Of a DNA stretch of 64,000 nt, positions 48,463-60,711 are shown in pieces. The notes under the pieces were generated by a model, which saw only the letters and a program-made list of their open reading frames with translations, made no database searches and had not been told where the DNA came from. Source of the DNA: Rhinopomastus cyanomelas (taxonomy: Eukaryota; Chordata; Aves; Bucerotiformes; Rhinopomastidae); contig VXBP01003402.1 of the NCBI GenBank assembly GCA_013400115.1, positions 558,001 through 622,000 of the forward strand, given 5' to 3'. The position numbers and the translations under genes are program-made. Each line of letters opens with the position of its first letter. The first letter of the stretch is position 1.

Positions 48463-50977
48463 ATCTCAGACCACATACCTGGTTCATCTCTGAAGAGATG
48501 CCTCCCCTCGGTGAGACAGCAGTGCCTCCTGCTGTACTCCAGACTGCATGTGCCCCAGACTTCTAGCTCTGTCTGGTTTCAGTTACCAGTGAAGCTACAG
48601 TTGACATTCTGAGAACTGAGATGAGTAATGGAAGATGTGTCTCACTGGCCTCAATGCCTCTGAAAGCATCAGCCTATGTCACAGAAATCCAGGGTGGGAC
48701 AACAGGGGAGTTGTGAGGCATCTGGAGATACCCCAAAGATATCTCATTTACAAACCAGATTTTAACACACTCTGGGGTACACTAGAGTATCACAGCTCAT
48801 CGGGACTAGTCTGTGGCACCTACAGGAAGCCAACCTACTCAGACATGCTCCCCTCCTCTTGCTTTACTGCATTTCAGCAGCAATCTGCAGGAAGCCCTGC
48901 TGCAGCACCATGACCTTCTGCTGAGCAGCCCTTCACATGTGCTAACCCATAATGACCCTCCACAGTTGGGGAACCTTGATGGTATTGGAGCCCAGTGAAT
49001 GCCAAGTCTGGCTCAATCCAAAAACATCAGTAAAAGAAGCTTGGGGTCAATCTTACTCCAGGAATGTACCCAGCTTCCTGGAGGTCACAGAGAGAGAACA
49101 AGCCCAATGTTTCACCCCTGAAACAGAGACTGAGGGGTTTCAAATCCTTTTGAGTCATTGGCCTGTGAAGCAGGTAGAGCCCAAAATAAAAGAGGGGCTT
49201 GTGTGTGCTCTGGGCTATCACTGGAAGCCTTTCACTGAAGACTGTTCTTCCTCTCCCTCGGGGTTTCTTCCTGCATATCAGCTAGGAAATCTCTTTGAAA
49301 AACTGCAACTCAGATCTCTCAAAACAATCACGATAACAAAGCAGGGGAATAATGTTAAAGACTACTCTGCTGCCACAACTTCCACCCAAAACACTTCTGA
49401 AGGCTTTTCAAGAATCTGTTTATCAAACCTCAGTGCAGGGTGACTGGCTCTGGGCAATAACATTAACAAGCACCTCCAAACATGGGGTGGTCATTTCTCA
49501 CTGCAGTTGGAAGGGCTCTGCCATTGACAGTGCTCCAGGGGCAGGATGAGGCTCCGAGCTGTTCTCTGAGCACATGGCCTGCAGATCACTCCCCTCCCCT
49601 CCCCAGGGCTCTGCTAATCCCAATAACATGTCTCTAGTACTTAGCATCTAGCTCACATGATGGTGCTGCTGAAACCAACGCCTGTCTGTTCCACCCTCTC
49701 ACTGGCTGAATTAACCCTGTTTGCCTGACTCCCAGGCTTCGGGGCTGTGTAGTGTCTGCAGAGCAGTTTGAGGTCTTGGACTGAAAAATCACCACTGGTC
49801 AAAGAAATTTTATCAATAGCAGGAAAGTTTTAGACAACTACTATGTTTCACAGCGGGCTTCTATGTCCTATATTTGGAAAAACTGAGACAGAAGCATACA
49901 CGATCACCAAATATAATATGGGGGTGCCAGGAACTAGGTGTAGACAGATAACTAAAGCTCTTCAAAACCTTCCATCAGTTGAATATCTTTTCTACTCATT
50001 TTCCATTAATGATCAAGAAATATCCTAACACTTCATCTGTCATGCAGTAGTGAAGGACATTTATACTTGAAACAAGTTTTGTCAGGGAATAGGGTTCCTG
50101 AACAACTTTATTCATGCACATCCCAGTTCAGTGACAGGGCAGGAGGGGTTAGTGGACCTGGAAGCTATGGCACCTTCCTGGCTAGGGCAGCCTGCCACCA
50201 TGGTGCTCCTGCCAGCCAGACTTTGGAGCCTTGTGCCAAGCCCAGCTCTGCAGCAGTAATCCCATAGCATCAGCATGGCCAGGAAAAATGTAGTCTGCAA
50301 GCTGTGATGCCAACGTCACTGAAGAAACAAGCGCAAGGAAGGAGTGTGGGGAGGGGTTAGGTCTTCTGGAACGAGAAGCTGCAGGAGTGGCAGCTGAAGA
50401 GCTAACTGAACTGTGGTGCAAAGCCTTGTGAGGATGGTCTCAGATGAGGACAAGGTTGAAAAATTGAGGAGATACTTTGCTTGGAGGCAAGAAAGGACCT
50501 TTGACCACAGCTAGATTCACTCCAGACTGATTCTGGGATAAATGAGAGAAAAATCTTGGTTGTGTGCACATACATCCAAAACTGAAGGTATGGAAAGATG
50601 GGGGAAGTGCTTCTCCTTACCTCTTTCCCCCTTTAGCCATTTCATCCCTCTTTTCTTCCACATTCCGGAGGAAAAGCCTGATCCATCCGCTGACAGGCAG
50701 TACACATAGGACTTCAAATTTCCTTGAGACTCCTCAGAAACTTTTCCGTAGAGAAAGATCTGCTCCCTCTGCAGACCAAAGAAGGTATCATGTCCTGAGC
50801 AGCTGCGCAAAGGAAGCCGAGTCTCTTGACCTTCAGCAGTTCAAAACTCACAGCACAAAGCCGGGACAGTTCAGGCGTTCTCCACAGCTGTTAGCAGACT
50901 GTTCAAACAGAGGAAGCCCTCTGTTTGGGAAGTCGTGAAAAAGTATTTGCATCATGAGGGCAGGTTTTTGTCCTGAC
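48463..50977. other. Unique non-coding stretch, 2.5 kb
   Basis: No gene or recognised repeat. A 163-codon frame at 48952-49443 has no recognisable domain, no signal peptide and no splice context, and is not called. Confidence 0.45.
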
Positions 50978-51408
50978 AGAGCCCAGCGGAGCCACTGGGA
51001 TGATGAAGGGATGGGAGCATCTCCCTCATCGGGAAAGGCTGAGGGAGCTGGTCTCTTCAGCTGGAGGAGACTGAAGGGTGATCTCATGTTTATAAATATG
51101 GAAAGGGTGGATGTCAGGAGGGTGGAGCCAGGCTCTGCTCAGGGGTGTCCAGTGATAGGACAAGGAGCAGTGGGTACAAGCAGAAGAAGTTCCACATAAA
51201 CATATGAAAAACTTTTTTACTGTGAGAGTGACAGAGCCCTGACACAGGCTGCCCAGAGATGTTGTGGAGTCTCCTGCTCTGGAGACATACAAAACCCACC
51301 TGGATGCAGCCCTGTGTGACCTGATCTTGGGAATCCTGCTCTGGCAGAGGGGTTGGACTAGATGATCTCTAGAGGTCTCTTCCAGCCCCTGACATTCTGT
51401 GATTCTTC
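50978..51408 (+). mobile_element. CR1 ORF2 C-terminal and 3' UTR fragment
   Basis: This is a plus-strand CR1. The order is gggatgatgaagggatgg, ggaaaggctgagggagctgg, ggaggagactgaagggtg, gtccagtgataggacaagg, acaggctgcccagagatgt and gttggactagatgatctc. It ends ccctgacattctgtgattct. The ORF2 frame is decayed (no long plus-strand frame), so it is older than the copy at 9637. Its 3' UTR (ctgctctggcagaggggttgg onward) is the same type of tail as that fused to the 5S piece at 48389. Confidence 0.95.
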
Positions 51409-52914
51409 AGCTTCACTGAGCAGTTTCATTCCAAAATCTTCTCTCAGAGTACACAGGAGCAACTAATCAGAGAAGCAACCCTTCTGACATCAAGGGATGT
51501 GAGCCTGTGCCATGCCTTCTGAGAGGATGTTGTTCCTCACTGTCAGCCAGAGGGAGGAAGACGTGGCCACAGCATCGGTACAGTCTTATCACAGGCAGTT
51601 TGTGCACAGTGGCCAGAAACGCTCAACATGACAGTTTTTATAGAGCAGACATCTCGGTTTCACACACTGAGACCTGTAAAAGAATATTTGCAGAAAGGGA
51701 AATTTTACTTCATTTAAGGACAACTTAAGTAGAAAATACAACAGTAAAGGTTTTGCTCTTCAGAGACAAAGGTGACTGGCCCTGTGTCAACCACCTTGTG
51801 ACAAACTCTGCGAGTTCACAACTGAACTCTTGGCTAAGGGAAGCAACAAGCATCCCTGAGGCAGGACTGTGACTTGGAATATGGTAATTGCTGTTCATTT
51901 TGTGCTCTGCATTATCTCTTCCACTGCCTTTGTGCTTAATTGCTTTTTACTTATCTGTTGAATATCATCCCAGCTTCATTTCCCAAGACCCCAGTTAAAA
52001 GGACTTACCAGAGCTGAGTTCTTTATGCTGATCAGTGAGGTAGACCTGGGTGTGACTGCAGCCCTTCACTCATCTTGCCCAACCAGCAGTTACATCTGAT
52101 GGGTTTTCTGGCTGCCCACTTCTTCTAGAGCCTCCCTGCATGAGCAGAGCAGCAGCTTCCTCGCTACCCTGGAAAGGCTTGGACAGCCAGCCAAGAGCTC
52201 ATACTTTCTATCATCCTTCACATTTTTTTTAGATGAAATAGACCAGTTTTGGCTTCCTCTGCATAGAAGTCCTTTTCTAAGCCTTTTTCTGTCACACATA
52301 CTCAGAGATTGTGCCAGCATCCAATGAGACCCTGGACCAAAGCTGACATGGTCACTCTCAGACAGAATAATCTCTTCTTGCAGTGCACAGAAGTGCTTTT
52401 GGGACTGGTTTCCTTTCTTTGAGGTCATTATAGATGATTTCAAAGAGACAGATGTTGTCAGATTCCTCCTTTGTCTGACAGGGGTGGGTGGGTCCTTTTT
52501 CTTTTTCTTGGCTCTCTCTTTTCTGAACAACAATAAAAAGGGTTGGCATTTCTGGGGGACTTCCCAAAGCTCTGACCACACTCCCCACAGAGCTGCATTC
52601 CAGCATCACATCCCAGCCGTTCCCTGGACTTCTGCCACCACTGGTAGGCAAGCACCCCAAAAGATCAGCATTTATGAGGAGGAGCTGTGAGTGATCTGCT
52701 GACAAACGACTGCCGTTCAGTAGAGTTTTATATTATGAAGAGCTCTCTCCTCATGACAAAAGACAGAGGTGTTATTCCTACTTACTATACACTTAAAAGT
52801 GATGTCTGGCCAAGCATTTTATTAATTTGATAGCCAAAAATATCCTTGGAGGGATGAAATTACCTACTGCAACCCCTATGAAGAGCCTGACAACTAGAAG
52901 CAATTAAGATCCAC
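51409..52914. other. Unique non-coding stretch
   Basis: No gene or recognised repeat. Overlapping minus-strand frames near 52090-52705 have no recognisable domain. Confidence 0.45.
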
Positions 52915-53150
52915 ATTTGTACCTCCCTCCCAGCTGCTTTCTCCATCCTTCTGACCATCTTAGCTGCCCCTTCCCTGGACTTCCTTCAGTGTTTTAGCTT
53001 ATTCCTTGTGTTGAACTGGGGAAGCCGGTAGCAGCATTTCACTCCAGGAGGTACCACAGAGGATCTGGAGAGCAGAGGGGAATCACCATTTTCTCCAACC
53101 TGCTGGCTGTGCTGCTATTAATTTAGCCCCGTGTGCCTCCATCACTCCTG
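52915..53150 (-). mobile_element. Old, diverged CR1 fragment
   Basis: Reversed ORF2 words are recognisable despite many changes: tgaccatcttagctgcccct, ccctggacttccttcagtg, cttgtgttgaactgggga, cactccaggaggtaccac and ccaacctgctggctgtgctg. No 3' terminal repeat is present. It is clearly more decayed than the other copies. Confidence 0.75.
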
Positions 53151-53785
53151 CCCTTTTCTCACTTTCCCTGAGAGGAGATGAACAGATTCTTTCAGTTAAA
53201 AATAATTTTCATATGTTCTCTCTGCACTAAAAAGAAAATAATATTAAATGAAGTCTTCCTGGGTTTGGAGTACCCCCCCCATTTATTTGAAAACTTCAGT
53301 CTTAATTCAGATGACTTTGCTGATACACTCTGGTTGCAGGAAAGCCTGAAAGAGCTGAAATGGGGCCCAAAACTGAGGGCTGGAGCAAATGTGAGACAGC
53401 TGCATGCAACTTTCCAGAGTAAAACAGATACTGAATGTAGCCGCTTGGAAATGAGGATTTTCTGCTTCAGCTATGCTTGTCATCCTGCAGTGCTTGTTGT
53501 TTTATTTATCAGTTTGGATGCACCTGACCTTGTCTGTTCCATCTTGAAAACCTCCTTGTGCAGAGACAGCAGCTGGGCAACTGTCCTGCTTACGGTGGCA
53601 AGCAAAGCAACCCAGTAACCCGATGTGCTCGTAGATATGTTTGTTTCAGACACTGTTTAAGAAAAAAAAGAGTTAAAGAGAACTTAGTGAGGTTCGTCAA
53701 CCTTCAACAGATCAGATGAAGAAGGAACTCCCTCTGGAGTGCTCAGCACAATGTCACCAGTTGAGACAGCATCTCTGGGACCAGT
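53151..53785. other. Unique non-coding stretch
   Basis: No gene or known repeat. A 146-codon frame at 53178-53618 has no recognisable domain and is not called. Confidence 0.4.
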
Positions 53786-53980
53786 TCTCAGGTCACCTAG
53801 TACAATTCCCCCTGCAAGGAGCTGGGACATCCTCAACTGATCAACTAGATCAGGTTGCCCAGAGCCTAGTCCAACCTCACCTTCAAGATCTCCAGGGATG
53901 GGGCCTCAACCACCTCTCTGGGCAACCTGTTCTGGTGTTCAACTCTATTCCTGCTAAAGAACTTCTTCCTAACATCAGGA
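53786..53980 (-). mobile_element. CR1 3' fragment
   Basis: The reversed CR1 carries gcaaggagctgggacatcc, agatcaggttgcccagagcc, gatctccagggatggggcc and ctgctaaagaacttcttccta. The minus-strand frame reads NRLPREVVEAPSLEILKVRLD. It is the same subfamily as the copies at 13479 and 30487. The terminal repeat itself is not clear. Confidence 0.9.
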
Positions 53981-54119
53981 AAATGCCCATGAAGATGAGG
54001 ATCCAGTCTCTCATGCACAGCAAACAACTTCCCCACCCCCAGGATAATTTTTTGGCTCATCTCTCTTTAAATCATCAGTGTCACGGTAGAAAAACCAGAA
54101 GGACTCAGTCCCTCAAAGC

Positions 54120-54345
54120 TCCTTCTTCTTTTTTTTGCCTGGCGTTTAATTAAATTACCCTATAATGAAATCTTTCCCTAATGAGTCAGTGTTTAATAAT
54201 TTATTAGACACTGAAGCCCCACTTGCAGCCTCATCAATTATGTATCTCAGCACCAGGCACTTTTAATCTCTCTTTTTTCATTTCTCATTCCCTTCATTAA
54301 AAGCTCCAGACTTGCTACTGCCAGATTTCAATCCACTCGCCCAGA
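54120..54345. promoter_or_regulatory. AT-rich, possible conserved non-coding element with palindrome
   Basis: The block holds a tttaattaaatta word (about 54146), an AP-1-like tgagtca (54182-54188) directly before a palindrome of TAAT/ATTA words, and a catcaattatgtatct word near 54231. It has no useful open frame and no repeat similarity. A regulatory role is inferred from motifs only. Confidence 0.3.
54187..54213. repeat. 27-bp near-perfect palindrome
   Basis: Arms cagtgtttaataa (54187-54199) and ttattagacactg (54201-54213) are reverse complements at 12 of 13 positions, with one central base. Each arm contains a homeodomain-type TAAT/ATTA core, so the site could bind a dimer. It could also be chance in AT-rich DNA. 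Confidence 0.8.
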
Positions 54346-57300
54346 CTTGGAGGTCAGTGCGTTGATACCTGTTTTGCCCACTGGTCACCAACAGACGTGT
54401 GAGTGTGTCCTAGCTGGGTGGCATCTGTGTGCATGTCTGCGCACACGTGGACCAGAGCATGTGTACCCTCCTCACACATAGATGTGTGTGCACATGATTC
54501 ACAGATTTATCAGCTGGGGGGGTGGTGCAGGGAGAGGGATGAGGAGGTGTGTTTGTTTCAGGACTAATTTGCTCAGTGACCACAACAATAAAATTAGTTT
54601 GGTCTCTTGTTTAGGAACGGAGAGTCAAGCTCTGTTGTTTCCAACTCATGCACTGTCCTCAGCAATCCTTGGTGTGCTGTTGCCCAGGAGAACAGAGGCG
54701 TCTGGAGCAGGTGAAGCCCTTGGCTCCACACGCCTGCACCAGGACCATGGATCAGTGACACTGGCACTAGAAGGACAGATCTGATGTTGAACTCACACTG
54801 TGCTGTAAAGAGCTCTTGCATTTCTTTTACTAAGCAAGTCAAGCACTTTTATTGGGTCACCACATGCTGCTGGTGTCCAGACTCAGCCCAAGAGGAACCC
54901 AGGACAGAGGTAAACCCTTCTTCTTCTCTGACCAGTCGGTACAGCCTGAGCACACCCTGGTGCTGCTCCATCTGACCACTGTCTCTGTTAGCTCAGGGCT
55001 GCTCTCATCCCTGGTGATGTGGGGTGGGGATGCTGTTGGTCCATCTGACACTCCCTCTTACCAGTGTTTCCAAGGATGGGAAAATCACACTCACTCACTC
55101 ATACCTGCATTTGCATTTTGCATGCGTAACCAGACAGCTGTGCATGGGAAGTGGTTTTGTGATCAATTTATACCCCAAAGCACAAAATTTGATTTTCCTC
55201 TTAATTATCTTATCAAGCATTTTAAAGGGAGTCGTTAGCCGTAACAAATTCATCAGGTCCTTCAAAAAACCTGCCGTGCTTCTAGAGGGTCTTTCTTCAC
55301 CTTCAAGTAGTTTCTTTCAAAGTGAACACACAGCCACAGCAGGAGAATCTATAACAGACACCAACGAAACACATTTTGCTAATTAAATGTTCGGGGTTTT
55401 TTAAATTAAAAAAAAAGGGACACAGCCTTCCCAAACAAGGTTGTATTGGTGTCACTGGAACCCTCTGTTGTTCATCAATAAATATTCTGTGTCAATAGGC
55501 CATTAACTATTAATCCCAGTGCTGGCCATCTGAGAACTTTACATCAACACTCTGTTATTTTACACATTGCTTCTCATCTTATTAAATGTCTCGTGCAGAT
55601 GGACAAGAGCACAGCCTCACAAACCAGCCCTCATCAATACCACACAGAACATCTCCTCTGATAAAGAAAGGGGAGAACTGCAGGAGAATGAGCATGTCTG
55701 GGGCTACCACCAGTATTTATTTACAGCAAGAAGAAAAAGAATTCTCTCTTGAAGAGGCTATTGTATTACCTGAGCTGAACTTCCAACATCTGTTCACTCT
55801 CAACTCCGTTCTGGCTTCATCCTTTTTATCCTTTAGAGTGGGTTTGGTGTTAGTTAAAGATGCCAGACAAAGAAGCAGAGTTCACTGCTCAGGCCAGTCT
55901 GCTGCCCAAGTGAGCTCTTCTCCAGACTCAGCTCCCTGCTGCTACCTGCTGCACACAGATGATACCCAGAGTGGGAACGGGGCTGGCTGATCCAACCCTG
56001 TAAGACTATCACAGACCATCACGCTCAGGAATGCATCTTCCAGAGTAAGAGGGCAATAAGGGGAGAGTTTAGACCCTTTTGATTCTCACCCTTTTCTTCA
56101 ATGGTATTTTGCAACCAATCTTAGCATTAAATGCAAAAAACAAGGACTGTGTTTTATTTTAATGGTGAAAAACAGTCCATCAATAAGGAGGGGGTTTGGA
56201 AAATTATTTCAATATGCTGAACACTGTTCCTCCCAACCAATTCTCTCCAGGCACCTAATTTATGATCTCAAATCAAACCCCGAATGTCTGATTTTAACCT
56301 GATTCTTCTGTAAGTCACCCGAGAAATATTTTGATTCCCCAACTGGCTTTTCTCTTCCTTCCAAGTAACAGTCGTGCAAATCCACAAAGCTACTTGAAGC
56401 AATTACTCAACTGGACAAACTAAGAAATACAATATGCTGCATCCAGCTACCAGAGATGTCCCTACAGGATTTCTCAGGCTGTTATGGAAGGTGACTGACA
56501 AAGTTTTGAAAAGTCTTGTTAGTGACGTGCGTGGTGCAACTGAAAGGGAAAAGAATACTCGCTTCGTGCTTTAACGCAAACAGAACAGAAGCGGGGGGCG
56601 AGCGAAGCGGACATGTGCAGGAGGTGTCAAGGGCGTGTGGCAGCCAAACACGCACGCAGATAGAACTGGAGTGGCAATGGCTACTTTGTGATTGCATGGC
56701 TTCAGCTCCTGGCATTTAATTGGCCAAAATTCAGCCAGAATTGGTGTGTCTTCCATGGACAGAAATGATGACAGAGCAACAGCTGTGCTCTCCAGCTAAC
56801 TGAGTAATGATATTTGCGTTTTATGGCTCTTCGGTTGGATTCCCAATAGCAACTATCCTATTATCCGTGGTCAAGACAGGTTAGCACCTGCTAAAAGCAG
56901 TTTGTCATAAATTAGCTCATGACAGCTCTTGAATGGCTGCTACTTAAGCCTCAGGTCTGCCCAGACCCTGCCGCTGGGGCTCTGCTGGCGCAGATGGCCG
57001 TCTCCCCGCAGCTGCGCACTGGAGCAAGGCAGCATGCTGGAACAATTGTGGCACTGTGCGAGCTCTGCCAGGGTATGCGGGGTCTGTGCATGGGGACCCC
57101 CACCTGTGCTGTGCAGATGGTCACCATGCCCCTTCCTTTTTGGCGATTGCAGAGGCAGAGGGTGCAGAGTTTCTGTTTACAGCTAAACCTGGCTGTCCCC
57201 CCAGCCATGTACAGACTTGGGGTCAGAGGACTTGTCTCTCTGCAGGAGGCAGAACCTGTACCTTGCACCAGGTCCCTGAGCAGCATGAGGGAACTATTTG

Positions 57301-57699
57301 TATCTGGCACTGGGAAATGTCTCTCTGCCAGGGAGAGCTCCATGGCTCATACTGGAAAGATGCGTGAAGTGGGACTCAGCCAAACATGCTGGATTAGTGC
57401 TGAACACATATCTCCAACACAGCACTTGAAGGATGGTCCTAGACTCTCTTTCACCAAGCATCTGAAGCCAAACTTAGCCATAAGTTTATGCCACTGTGAA
57501 GATAAGGGTGGCCCTTGTGTTAAAAGCAAAATTTGATTCACCCAGCTGTAGAAATGCAGCTCTGCCTCAATTTCTCCCTGCCCTTTCACTCCCAGGGATT
57601 AACAAATGCTTCATGCTCTCTCCCTGGCCCCACGCATGTCTCTTTGTGCCTTCTCCATGTACAAAACCTGCAGACCAGCATCATGTGAGACCCACGAAG

Positions 57700-57932
57700 G
57701 ACAGGGAAGGTTCAAGTTGGAGGAATTTCTTTCATGAAAGGGTTGTCAGGCATTGAAACAGCCTGCCCAGGGCAGGACTTGAGTCACCGTCACTGAAGGT
57801 GTTTAAGAGGAGGGTAGCTGTTGCCTTGAAGGACATGGCTTTAGTGGTGATGACAGGGCTAGAAAAAGGTTGGATTCGATGATCTTGAGTGTCTCTTCCA
57901 GCCAAAACTGTCCCATGATTCTGTGATCCTGT
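57700..57932 (+). mobile_element. CR1 3' fragment
   Basis: This is a plus-strand CR1 from about gacagggaaggttcaagttgg through ggcattgaaacagcctgccc, gaaggtgtttaagagg and gttggattcgatgatctt. It ends at the terminal repeat atgattctgtgatcctgtgg. The ORF2 C-terminal frame is partly legible but broken. Confidence 0.93.
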
Positions 57933-59059
57933 GGTCTGGGCAGGCTGGGCAGGCAGCCCTGACCCTGGTGCAGAGGAGCCGTTTGCAGGACAGCACACAC
58001 AGATGGAACATGTCCTCGACACAGACAGACCTTATATTACACAGAGTCCAGCAGGTCACTGTGAGAGCTTTGAATCAATGAGGCATCTCGTGAGAGCCCC
58101 CGGACTGGGAAGAAACCCGATCTCGTGGCTGAATGTCTTACAACAATTTTTCAGCTGCATGGAAAACAAGGGGGCTGCGGGACAAGCAGTTGTCTCTCTT
58201 GAGGGAAGAATCAGAGAAAGATGAGGTTTATGTGAGGCCTGTTCCGGATCATCACACCAGGATCTGAACAGACCAAAATGAAAAGTCGTGGTGGCAAATG
58301 GGGAAGAGACAAAACCCGATGCCAGTCGGTTTACTGGCAGCAGTCAGAGCATGAATGAGCAGTACTACACATTTGCCAGTTGTGGTGATTTCCTTGACCT
58401 GTCACTATAAAGCAGCCTTTCCTGAAGATGCCAGAGAGAGGAACCTTGCTTTCACGAGTGCTGCTAGGCTCCCAAACTGCCCTTCACTTGCACCAAGTCC
58501 CATCCCAGCCAGTGACAGCTGCGTGATGACTGCACATCCTGCCTCCGGGAGGCACGAAGGACTACTGGGAAACACTATCTTTATCCCCACCTCCATCCTC
58601 ACACCTATTTTTACTCATTTTATAACTCTAGACTTCCTTTTCTATTTCTGGCAGCTCTGTCACCACCTTTGTTTCATTTCCAGAGGATAACTTTCTCTTA
58701 CTTTTCCCCCTGCATCTCTTCTTCCTACACAGAGCTGCTCATTTTTCTTTTCCACTCAGTGGTTCCACCCCCTATGCTTCTGCAACTCTGTATTTCCCCA
58801 GATCCTTCTTTCTCTTTCTTTGTAGAGGGATTTTATTTGTAACACAACTGCTTCTTAGCTGTTGGCCAGTGCACTAAACAGTGTCCAGGGATTTAGGTTT
58901 CCAGCTACACGGAGGCTGAGCAGAGCTTTTGCCCCTCCTCAGAGTTAGTGATGAAGTGACACAGTTTCAAGCAAAACATGTTTGACTCTCCAAGCAGTCT
59001 CAAATTCAGGCAAACTAACAACCAGGCTGGACTGGTGTGGATACTGTTGTCCACGAAGT
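57933..59059. other. Unique non-coding stretch
   Basis: No gene or recognised repeat. Pyrimidine-rich DNA lies at 58580-58830. A 111-codon frame at 58355-58690 has no recognisable domain. Confidence 0.45.
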
Positions 59060-59117
59060 TGTGATGGTGTTAGACTAGAGGATCCTTGGGGTTCTTCCAA
59101 CCTGGTCTGCTGTGATA
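59060..59117 (+). mobile_element. Possible CR1 3' tail, short
   Basis: About 58 bp resemble the end of a CR1 3' UTR: gtgttagactagaggatcc, then ggggttcttccaacctgg, then a weak tctgctgtgat end. It is short and diverged. Confidence 0.5.
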
Positions 59118-59194
59118 ATGGCTTTTGAGAAAAGCATTCAATATTCTATTTTACCTCAGAAGGAAGCTCCCACCACAGCAGAGCCCAGATCTTG

Positions 59195-59428
59195 TTATTT
59201 AGATTTAGACTTAAATTGGATGTTAGGAACAAGTTCTTTGGTGGGAGAGTGCTTGAACACTGAAATATGTTCCCCAGGGAGGGAGCTGAGGCCCCATCCC
59301 TGGAGATATTCAAGATGAGGCTCTGGGCAAACCTGGTCTTGTTGAGGGTGTCCCTGCTCCCTGCAGGGGAGTTGGCCTAGATGACCTTTGGTGATCCCTT
59401 CCAACCCAGGCCAGTCCATGATTCTGTG
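59195..59428 (+). mobile_element. CR1 3' fragment
   Basis: The plus-strand CR1 contains ttaaattggatgttaggaac, gggagagtgcttgaacac, atccctggagatattcaag, tccctgctccctgcaggg and gttggcctagatgacctttg. It ends with the terminal repeat tccatgattctgtgg. It is a 5'-truncated copy with a broken frame. Confidence 0.93.
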
Positions 59429-60711
59429 GTGCTGTGTACAAGCAGAGATGCAGAACCACAGCTGGGCTCACTCCTACAAAACAGTAGTGTCAACATTTCC
59501 AGTTTTTCCAGTCAAACCCAGCAGAAGTGTATGGTAGCAGGGATAGAGCAGGGCTGCTCAGGAGTTAAACAGCCCCAGGTTAGGTGCACCCACCCCGGGC
59601 AGGACAGCTCTTGCCATCAGCCCCAGCTGCTTGGAAAACAAAAACTGACCCGGAAAATTGGAAAAAGGTAGGAAAGTCGGTGCAGGAAAGTCACGGTCAG
59701 CGAGAGAGCTCAGTTCACAGCACCAGACAGGGATTGGGAAAAAAAAGCAGCAAAAAGCTCCCAGAGCCAACTTCATCTGTCACAGGCAAACTGATTACAA
59801 TCAATAGACACTTAATGGTCTCTCAGAGTCCCATCTGGGCAATTAGCAACAGCATTAAGCAAGCAAAGATGTATTGTGAGTCTGTTCCTTCAGTGGAAGT
59901 GACAGAAAAGAGAAATAAGAAACCAAATGACATTTTGAGCTCCAAATTCTTCTCTCATTAATACTGCATGAAACCTACTGCTGCTGGTGAGGAAAGAAAG
60001 TGAACAAATGTCAGCGTTTTTCTTCTCTTCCAGCAGTTTTCTGATTGATATTTTTTATTTTAAATTATAAAAATCTCCCTTTCACACTGCAATAGAAAAC
60101 TGTTGAAGTCAGGGGGTAGATACGAGTGCTGGTGAAGGAGAGTGGCCTTTGGGGTATTTCTTTTACAACCAAATAAATCAAAAATAATGATTTTTGGATG
60201 CCCTAGACTTCATTAAAATCAAAGGGTAGCATTCACATGTTCACTCTCTTGTGCATTTCTGAGGATAAAAAATAAGGGTAAAAATGATGGGGAGAAGGAA
60301 AACTTTCTGTTGATCTTTTGTTTTGTTCATGGATAACTTCTTAATCAGACAAAAGTACTTATTGCTCAATCAGGTCTATTAAAGTTGACCGTGCTGCACC
60401 AGGAATGATCAAATTCTTTATCCACAAGTCATATAATTCAATTACTCTTTCCACTGTGATCCCAGGGTATTTTTCTTGAGAAACACAGCATATCAGTATG
60501 TTGCACAAACGTAGTTGGTTGTCTTAATTTTTTCTCCTGTAATTCAACTGATCTGCTACGGAGCAGATTTTGACCTGTGACTTCATCGAAAATAAAGACC
60601 GAGGTTGTTGTTGGACTGGGATAATATTTTCTGTTACAAGTTGTGCTCTTCTAGTGTCTCCCATACAAGGCTTCCAAAGATAACAGAAGAAATAAGTGAT
60701 GAGTACAGGGA
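59429..60711. other. Non-coding stretch with AT-rich block
   Basis: No gene is supported. A 125-codon frame (59584-59961) has no recognisable domain. The part from about 60000 is described separately. Confidence 0.45.
60000..60500. promoter_or_regulatory. AT-rich, possible conserved non-coding element
   Basis: Repeat-free AT-rich DNA carries a LEF/TCF-like atcaaaggg word at 60218-60226, ttttaaattataaa near 60060 and catataattcaattactc near 60430. No long frame exists. A regulatory role is only inferred. Confidence 0.28.

Larger units (their letters stand above)
53981..57699. other. Mostly unique non-coding stretch, 3.7 kb
   Basis: No gene is supported. It contains an AT-rich block with a near-perfect palindrome near 54187, a TG/CA-rich patch near 54400-54500 and a GC-richer block at 56919-57540. 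That block has open frames on several phases, the longest 205 codons. They show no recognisable domain and are discussed under rejected items. Confidence 0.45.

Noticed and set aside
48952..49443. 163-codon open frame
   Set aside because: No recognisable motif or splice context; similar-length frames occur by chance across the window.
52090..52581. 163-codon minus-strand frame
   Set aside because: No domain recognised. A lysine-rich stretch comes from a T-rich run on the other strand.
56919..57536. 205-codon open frame on the plus strand, the longest free of assembly artefact
   Set aside because: The block is GC-richer and several overlapping frames (plus and minus) are open at once, which favours chance. 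No domain, signal peptide, repeat structure or splice context was recognised.
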